Assembly (NCBI RefSeq): GCF_023230885.1
Contig: NZ_JALNWM010000217.1
Coordinates: forward strand, 1 to 5,553
Reading direction: 5' to 3'
DNA: 5,553 nt
From: Desulfocurvus sp.
GTDB lineage: Bacteria > Desulfobacterota > Desulfovibrionia > Desulfovibrionales > Desulfovibrionaceae
Of the stretch, positions 1-5,553 are shown piece by piece (the first letter of the stretch is position 1; each line of letters begins with the position of its first letter). The notes below the pieces were generated by a model. The model made no database searches, was not told the origin of the DNA, and saw only the letters and a list, made by a program, of their open reading frames with translations. A program made the translations under genes and the position numbers.

Positions 1-663
1 CAGGGTCTCGAAGCCCAGCGCCGTGCAGTTCACCAGCACGTCCAGCCCGGGGGCCAGGGCCGGGGTCACCGGCCAGGGCGCGACCTCCACCGGGCAGAAA
101 CCGCCCACCCGGGCCGCCAGGGCCTCGGCCTTGGCCGCGTCGCGGTTGCACAGCACAAGGCGCCCCTGCGGCCCCACGGCCCGGGCGACATAGGCCGCCA
201 CGGCGCAGGCCGCACCGCCGGCCCCGAGCAGCAGCACGCGCGCCCCGGCCAGCTCGCCGAACTCCCCGGCCAGGGACCACAGGGCCCCGGCGCCGTCGGT
301 GTTGGCGCCCACCAGCGAGCGCCCGTCCCGGCCGCGATAGACGCAGTTGACCGCGCCGATGGCCTCGGCTTCGGGCTCCAGCTCGTCCAGCAGCGCAACG
401 ATGTCGATCTTGTAGGGCATGGTCACCGCGCCGCCGATGTAGCGGCGGTCCGCCCGCAGGGCCTGGACGGCCCCGGCCAGCCCCCCGGGGGCGACATCCA
501 TGGGGTGCATGACCCCGGACAGCCCAAGGCCCCGGAAGGCCGCGTTCCACAACACGGGCGACTTGGCCCCCCGGGACGGGCTCTCGCCCAGGATGGCGGC
601 ATAGGCCCCGGTGGCGCCCAGGTCGGGCAGCGCGTTGCCGATGCATTCCGTGACGGATTTCAT
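1..663 (-). CDS. Shikimate dehydrogenase-like (AroE family) oxidoreductase, C-terminus beyond window
   Basis: The frame from ATG at 663 runs open to base 1, giving 221 residues; the family is usually about 270-290, so the C-terminal end is missing. AroE reduces 3-dehydroshikimate to shikimate with NADPH in the cytoplasm. Seen: substrate-domain loop S30RGAKSP36, VTMPYK with presumed catalytic K85, AVN at 104-106, NTDG with presumed catalytic D123, nucleotide loop GAGGAA at 147-152, an NRDAAKA segment at 173-179 like the NADP-binding NRTxxKA motif, and NCTALGF at 212-218. The start has a strong AGGAGG site 4 bases upstream. Odd points: the usual HSKSP loop reads GAKSP, losing the first serine, and NVT reads AVT. 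Both regions bind shikimate in characterised AroE enzymes, so a related substrate is possible. It is the last visible gene of the operon, 15 bases after the Gfo/Idh gene. The family is sure; a housekeeping aroE role is doubtful. Confidence 0.9.
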   Translation of the reverse strand, partial: MKSVTECIGNALPDLGATGAYAAILGESPSRGAKSPVLWNAAFRGLGLSGVMHPMDVAPGGLAGAVQALRADRRYIGGAVTMPYKIDIVALLDELEPEAEAIGAVNCVYRGRDGRSLVGANTDGAGALWSLAGEFGELAGARVLLLGAGGAACAVAAYVARAVGPQGRLVLCNRDAAKAEALAARVGGFCPVEVAPWPVTPALAPGLDVLVNCTALGFETL

Positions 664-667
664 GGCT

Positions 668-673
668 CCTCCT
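668..673 (-). promoter_or_regulatory. Strong ribosome binding site (AGGAGG) for the AroE-like gene
   Basis: On the minus strand AGGAGG lies 4 bases before the ATG at 663, within the 15-base spacer after the Gfo/Idh stop. It is the strongest Shine-Dalgarno match in front of any gene here and fixes the start of the AroE-like protein. Confidence 0.85.
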
Positions 674-678
674 TGGCT

Positions 679-1730
679 TCAGCGCCCCAGGCGGGCGGAG
701 CGGGGGTCGTCGTCCAAAGACACCCAGCAGCGCGTCTCGTCGCTGCGGTACAGCGCCTGCACCAGCCGGACCACGGGCAGGCTGTCCGCGCCCGAGATGG
801 GCGGACGCAGCTCGCCGCGCGCCAGCCGGTCCACGATGTCCTGCATGAGCGGCCCGTGGGACAGGCCGTAGCCCGTGGGCACCTCCTGGGAGAAGCGGGC
901 CGGGGCCTGCTCGTCGCCGGGCTCGGGGTCCAGGAAGCGCCAGGTCTGGACCTTGTTCAGGGCGATGCCGCCGATCATCACATAGCCCCGCTCGCCCACC
1001 ACGGAGATGGACGCCTCGAAATCCTCGGGGCGGGCCGCCGTGGTGGCCTCGATGATGCCCTTGGCCCCGGAGCGGAAACGGGCCAGGGCCGTCATGGTGT
1101 CCTCGGCTTCCAGGCTGTTCAGCAGGTTGCCCGTATCGGCGCACACGCTCTCGATCTCGCCGCAGACCCATTGCAGGGCGTCGGCGTGGTGGATGGCCTG
1201 CTGGTTGATGACGCCGCCGTCCATGGCCCAGGTGCCGTGCCAGCCGTCCTCGTAATAATCCTGATAGCGGCACCAGCGCAGGCGCATGGTCGCCAGCACG
1301 ACCTTGCCGAAACGGCCGCGGTCGAAGGCGTCCTTGAGGGCGCGCATGGCCGGGTTGTAGCGGTTCTGGAAGATGACCGCGTACATGCGGCCCTTGTCCC
1401 GGGCCAGGGCCTCCAGCTCGGCCACCTGCTCGGGCAGCAGCGTGGGCGGCTTTTCGGTGATCACATGCCGCCCGGCCTCCAGGGCCTTGCGGGTGTGCCC
1501 GTGGTGCTTGCCCGACTCGGTGCACACCAGCACCACGTCCACGTCGGACGCGCCGAACAGGGCGTCCTCGTCGTAGACCGCCGCGCAGCCCAGCAGCCCG
1601 GCCACGGCGTCCGCCTTGTGGCGCGCCGGATCGCAGACCCGGGTCACCACGGCGCCGCGCAGCTCGTTGCGGAACACGTCGACATACCTGTTTTGCACAA
1701 CCCGGCCGCAGCCGAGCACACCTATGCGGA

Positions 1731-1734
<4 letters not shown>
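679..1734 (-). CDS. Gfo/Idh/MocA family NAD(P)-dependent sugar oxidoreductase
   Basis: A complete protein of 351 residues, normal for the family. These cytoplasmic enzymes oxidise or reduce a hydroxyl or keto group on sugars, nucleotide sugars or cyclitols. Seen: an N-terminal Rossmann fold starting IGVLGCGRV (4-12); D35 at the end of the second strand, favouring NAD; the EKP motif at 94-96 with presumed catalytic K95; and GGVINQQAIHHADALQW at 173-189, matching the family GG-x(n)-H-x2-D block with H182 and D185. The C-terminal half has the usual sheet-domain features (EDTMTALARF near 211-220, GERGYVMIGG near 247-256). The N-Q-Q form of the catalytic block resembles WlbA-type nucleotide-sugar dehydrogenases, but the substrate cannot be read from sequence. 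The ATG overlaps the ABC transporter stop as ATGA, so translation is likely coupled. Family confident, substrate unknown. Confidence 0.93.
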
Positions 1735-3469
<1,735 letters not shown>

Positions 3470-3473
<4 letters not shown>

Positions 3474-4237
3474 GGCAGCAGATTCCCCAAGCACACCCCG
3501 GCGCCCACGACGTGACGCACAAGCATAAACGCTTCCGCAGCCTGGAGGCCGCAGGCCGAACCCCGGACGCCGGAAAGCATGCGCAGCGCTTCGAGGGAAC
3601 GCGGATGCGGGAAGGGACGCCCTTCCTGGGCATAGGCCTCCATCGCGGCCAGTTTGCGCTCCAGAGTCGCTGTTACATCGAAGAACACGTTGGGCGTAAA
3701 AGCCGGAAGGACGCCGCCAAAACTCCATTCCGTGGACGAGGGGACCTCGAAGGACAGGACTGTGCGCACGGGGTTGCGCCCCTGGGGTCGGGTCGCGGTG
3801 AGCACGGCCCGGGCCGTGACACAATGGTCCACGTTCAGATCTCCAGAATGATGCGTGAACACGACGGACGGGCAACATTCCTGGACAAGGGTTTCCACCA
3901 CGCGGACGATTTCCAGCAGAGGCACGGAGTCAAAGGCATTGTCTGGAAAATCGAACTGACGGACTTCCTTGACGCCGAGGATGCAGGCGGCCTGGCCAAG
4001 CGCGTCCTTGAGCGCCGCCTGTTGACGCCGCTCCTCTTCCCGGCCCGGCAGGCGCGAAGTGGCCCCGGCACTCAGAACGGCAGCCACCAGAGGCCAACCT
4101 TCATCGGCCAGCCGGGCCAAGGTTCCCCCGCAACCCAGAACCTCGTCGTCGGGATGGGCAACGATGGCGAGTATGCACTTATGCATGACCGTGACCATCT
4201 CGCTGAGGCGCAGAGGGCTCCGGATGCCAAGGTTCAC
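3470..4237 (-). CDS. PIG-L/LmbE family zinc-dependent N-deacetylase
   Basis: A protein of 255 residues from the GTG at 4237. Members remove acetyl groups from N-acetylglucosamine-type substrates, including GlcNAc-phosphatidylinositol, GlcNAc-malate and antibiotic intermediates. Seen: the zinc motif AHPDDE at 27-32 (H28 and D31 presumed ligands, D30 presumed catalytic base), GCGGTLARLADEG at 35-47, and THHSGDLNVDH at 128-138 with H138 as the likely third ligand. The tail has a PHPRSLEAL segment (210-218) and ends in an AEAFMLVR stretch. No signal peptide is evident, so it is probably cytoplasmic. Start: GGGGAG lies 9 bases before the GTG, and the next 17 codons keep GC-rich third positions. 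The conserved core begins only at MHKCILAIVAHPDDE, so the ATGs at 4198 or 4186 remain possible. Its stop overlaps the ABC gene start, suggesting its substrate is what the exporter moves. Substrate unknown. Confidence 0.93.
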
Positions 4238-4246
4238 ACCGCATCA

Positions 4247-4252
4247 CTCCCC
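4247..4252 (-). promoter_or_regulatory. Ribosome binding site (GGGGAG) supporting the GTG start of the PIG-L gene
   Basis: On the minus strand GGGGAG is followed by 9 bases and then GTG at 4237. The downstream in-frame ATGs at 4198 and 4186 have no comparable purine-rich site. An out-of-frame ATG at 4244 is only 2 bases from this motif, which is too close for normal initiation. Confidence 0.5.
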
Positions 4253-4295
4253 GATTGAGTGACTGGCAACAACATTTCCGTTGTCCGGCCACCGC

Positions 4296-4334
4296 AAAAC
4301 AAAACCTGCGATCCCCTGGAAACAGTCCCAAGAG
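4296..4334 (-). terminator. Weak candidate hairpin plus T-rich run (possible attenuator or degenerate terminator)
   Basis: In the transcript, CUCUUGGGA (4334-4326) can pair with UUCCAGGGG (4321-4313) around a 4-base CUGU loop, giving 9 pairs of which 3 or 4 are G-U. Eight bases later comes UUUUGUUUU (4304-4296). The stem is weak and the spacing is longer than in a standard intrinsic terminator, so this may be chance. If real, it would reduce read-through from the methyltransferase/WbqC pair into the PIG-L operon. Confidence 0.2.
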
Positions 4335-4378
4335 GCCAGCCAATGACGGCCTGAACCCACCTTTGGCGTGTTTCCCGG

Positions 4379-4397
4379 GAGTACCACCGCGAGTACC
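4379..4397. repeat. Short direct repeat GAGTACC, 12-base period
   Basis: GAGTACC occurs at 4379-4385 and again at 4391-4397, separated by ACCGC, about 27 bases downstream of the WbqC stop in the direction of transcription. Two copies on nearly the same helical face could bind a regulator, but two 7-base copies can also arise by chance. Confidence 0.3.
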
Positions 4398-4423
4398 TGA
4401 AATTGCACAATCTCTCAGCGACA

Positions 4424-5173
4424 TCACATCCCGCATTGCCCCGTCCCTCCAGCCAGTCGGCGGACATCGGCCTTGGTCAGGTTGCCATCCATGATAATCT
4501 CCAGCGACGATGGGCCATGGTTGAAAAGCAAGTCCACCACACTCATGTACGGCAGGAATGCACCATGCTGTTGACGATATACGGGATGTCGGTAGTCTTG
4601 GAAGCAAGGTTCAACCCCCGCCGCCCGAAAGGCTTCCACGTCGGCATAGTCACGCCCCAGCTTGCCGAAGACATATACCTGGCAATCAATCTTGCGACAC
4701 ATGTCCAGCACCAGCTCCGATTTCGCCCCCCGCAAATCGAGATCGCGCGCGTCAAGGTATTCCACATGCAGACCAAGCTCATCGAGAAACCACAAAAGCA
4801 TCTCTTCACAAAGATCCGCCAACAAAGTCCATTCCCTGCGTAGATATACCTCCTCAAAGTATGCCGCGTATCTGGGAAAATACGGACTCCGAGCATAGTT
4901 GACCAGCAACGACTTCCAGTGCTTTTCGGCCCACCGTGTCGAGTTGTTGATTTCGATCTCCGCCAGCTTCTTGTCCCTGTGCCCTGACTTCAAAACAGGC
5001 ACCGTCATCCACATATCGCCCTGTGGTGTCTTGATCTTGTTCCTGCTGTTCCAATCTTTGGGAAGATACTGCACTTGGTTGAACGAAACAAAAACGTCTG
5101 CCAGGGCGATTTTGTGAAACAGACCCAACCAAGGGATATAGGCTGGCTGATGGGCCGTGAGAATTTTTGTCAT
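4424..5173 (-). CDS. WbqC family protein (polysaccharide locus protein of unknown activity)
   Basis: A complete protein of 249 residues from the ATG at 5173, close to the usual family size; a GTG one codon upstream (5176) is an alternative. WbqC-like proteins are known from O-antigen and related polysaccharide loci, and their reaction is not established. Seen: the family N-terminal signature HQPAYIPWLGLFHK (9-22), the QYLPKDWNSRNKIK block (35-48) with W41, R44 and N45, and the C-terminal block DYRHPVYRQQHGAFLPYM (193-210) followed by SVVDLLFNHGP (211-221). No signal peptide or membrane segment is evident, so it is probably cytoplasmic. The ATG shares a base with the methyltransferase stop (TGATG), so the two are probably translationally coupled. 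A 186-base gap separates it from the next gene. Its DNA is clearly less GC-rich than the genes at the left end. The family is confident from the signatures; the function is unknown. Confidence 0.92.
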   Translation of the reverse strand: MTKILTAHQPAYIPWLGLFHKIALADVFVSFNQVQYLPKDWNSRNKIKTPQGDMWMTVPVLKSGHRDKKLAEIEINNSTRWAEKHWKSLLVNYARSPYFPRYAAYFEEVYLRREWTLLADLCEEMLLWFLDELGLHVEYLDARDLDLRGAKSELVLDMCRKIDCQVYVFGKLGRDYADVEAFRAAGVEPCFQDYRHPVYRQQHGAFLPYMSVVDLLFNHGPSSLEIIMDGNLTKADVRRLAGGTGQCGM

Positions 5174-5553
5174 CACTCGAGCACCGCATAGCTCCGGGTG
5201 GTATCGAACGGCACCCGGCGCAGGCGCAGGGTATTCAAGCCGAGTTCATCCATAACTGCCAGGGTCTCACCGGGCCAGCCCTGGTGGTTCAATTCGTCAA
5301 AAGCAATCACGCTGCCTTTGGGCATGCGCGGTACAAAGTGTTTCAGGGCCGTTCTGGTCGCCTCATAGATGTCGAAGTCCAGATACAACAGCGAAACAAC
5401 CAAATGCTTGTTGTTCTCAATAAACTCTGGAATGGTACACGTGGCATCTCCTCTAACCAATTGAACCTTGGAGATATGGCCTATGGGGCGATTCATATCA
5501 TAGAGCCTGATACACTCTTCCAACTCTGCATAGCTGTCCACAGCCATGCCCCC
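5173..5553 (-). CDS. TylF/MycF-type SAM-dependent O-methyltransferase, N-terminus beyond window
   Basis: The last 126 residues of a protein whose start lies past the right edge; the frame is open to base 5553. The TylF/MycF family (about 250 residues) methylates hydroxyls on deoxysugars, as in macrolide tailoring, and homologues are common in polysaccharide loci. Seen, numbering from the first visible residue: GGMAVDSY (1-8), KVQLVRGDATCTIPEF (29-44), LLYLDFDIYE (55-64), the block FVPRMPKGSVIAFDELNH (73-90), and WPGETLAV (93-100). Acidic residues D59/D61 and D86-E87 fall where the family places its magnesium-binding acids. The SAM-binding glycine-rich loop would be in the missing part. Its stop overlaps the WbqC start, so the two belong to one transcript. 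Composition is low in GC (one counted line, 5401-5460, is 42%). Sugar O-methylation is the likely role; the acceptor is unknown. Confidence 0.9.
   Translation of the reverse strand, partial: GGMAVDSYAELEECIRLYDMNRPIGHISKVQLVRGDATCTIPEFIENNKHLVVSLLYLDFDIYEATRTALKHFVPRMPKGSVIAFDELNHQGWPGETLAVMDELGLNTLRLRRVPFDTTRSYAVLE

Larger units (their letters stand above)
4238..4423. other. 186-base intergenic gap between the WbqC-family and PIG-L genes
   Basis: This is the only non-coding stretch of any size between genes. No convincing protein fits it. It holds a GAGTACC direct repeat (4379-4385 and 4391-4397), a CCCGGG palindrome (4374-4379), a short AGGCC/GGCCT inverted repeat (4333-4337 with 4348-4352), and a weak hairpin followed by a T-rich run on the transcribed strand (see 4296-4334). 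I found no good sigma-70 -35/-10 pair. A promoter for the downstream four genes could lie here but is not demonstrated. It is near the point where base composition changes. Confidence 0.6.

Noticed and set aside
3474..3878. N-terminal extension of the ABC frame (135 residues upstream of the GTG)
   Set aside because: It overlaps the PIG-L coding region in another frame, has a composition unlike the rest of the protein, and would place a long non-family leader before the first membrane segment.
4179..4244. A 21-codon minus-strand reading frame overlapping the PIG-L start, a possible leader peptide
   Set aside because: Its ATG at 4244 is only 2 bases from the purine-rich site, and the GTG at 4237 has better spacing. 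There is no run of one amino acid as in an attenuator leader.
4290..4310. Possible sigma-54 promoter around the GG/GC pair in the gap
   Set aside because: The spacing between GG and GC is 9 rather than 10 bases, and the flanking consensus bases are absent.

Overview
The window carries six protein genes, all read from the minus strand, so transcription runs from high to low coordinates. The gene content is that of a surface-polysaccharide (O-antigen, capsule or glycolipid) locus in a GC-rich Gram-negative bacterium. The host cannot be fixed from this sequence. The mix of families and the strong GC bias would fit a deltaproteobacterium such as a Desulfovibrio relative, but that is a low-confidence guess.

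In transcription order: (1) the C-terminal half of a TylF/MycF-type SAM-dependent sugar O-methyltransferase, cut by the right edge (5553-5173). (2) A WbqC-family protein whose start overlaps the methyltransferase stop (5173-4424). (3) A 186-base gap (4423-4238), the only real intergenic stretch. (4) A PIG-L/LmbE-type zinc N-deacetylase (4237-3470). (5) An MsbA/PglK-type ABC exporter with fused membrane and ATPase domains (3473-1731). (6) A Gfo/Idh/MocA-type NAD(P)-dependent sugar oxidoreductase (1734-679). (7) After 15 bases holding a strong ribosome binding site, a shikimate-dehydrogenase-like protein cut by the left edge (663-1). Genes 4 to 6 are joined by 4-base stop/start overlaps, so they are almost certainly one translationally coupled operon, continuing into the shikimate-dehydrogenase-like gene.

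The genes suggest sugar or cyclitol modification: oxidation by the Gfo/Idh protein and perhaps the AroE-like protein, N-deacetylation by PIG-L, O-methylation by the TylF-like protein, and export of a lipid-linked product by the ABC flippase. The WbqC protein has no established biochemical role. No glycosyltransferase lies in the window, so the locus must extend beyond it.

Two points stand out. The AroE-like protein lacks one of the usual shikimate-carboxylate serines and sits next to a Gfo/Idh gene, so it may be a specialised paralogue rather than the housekeeping enzyme. The base composition also drops sharply from the left part (one hand-counted line is 78% GC) to the right end (one counted line is 42% GC), pointing to a mosaic locus with the gap near 4240-4420 close to the junction.
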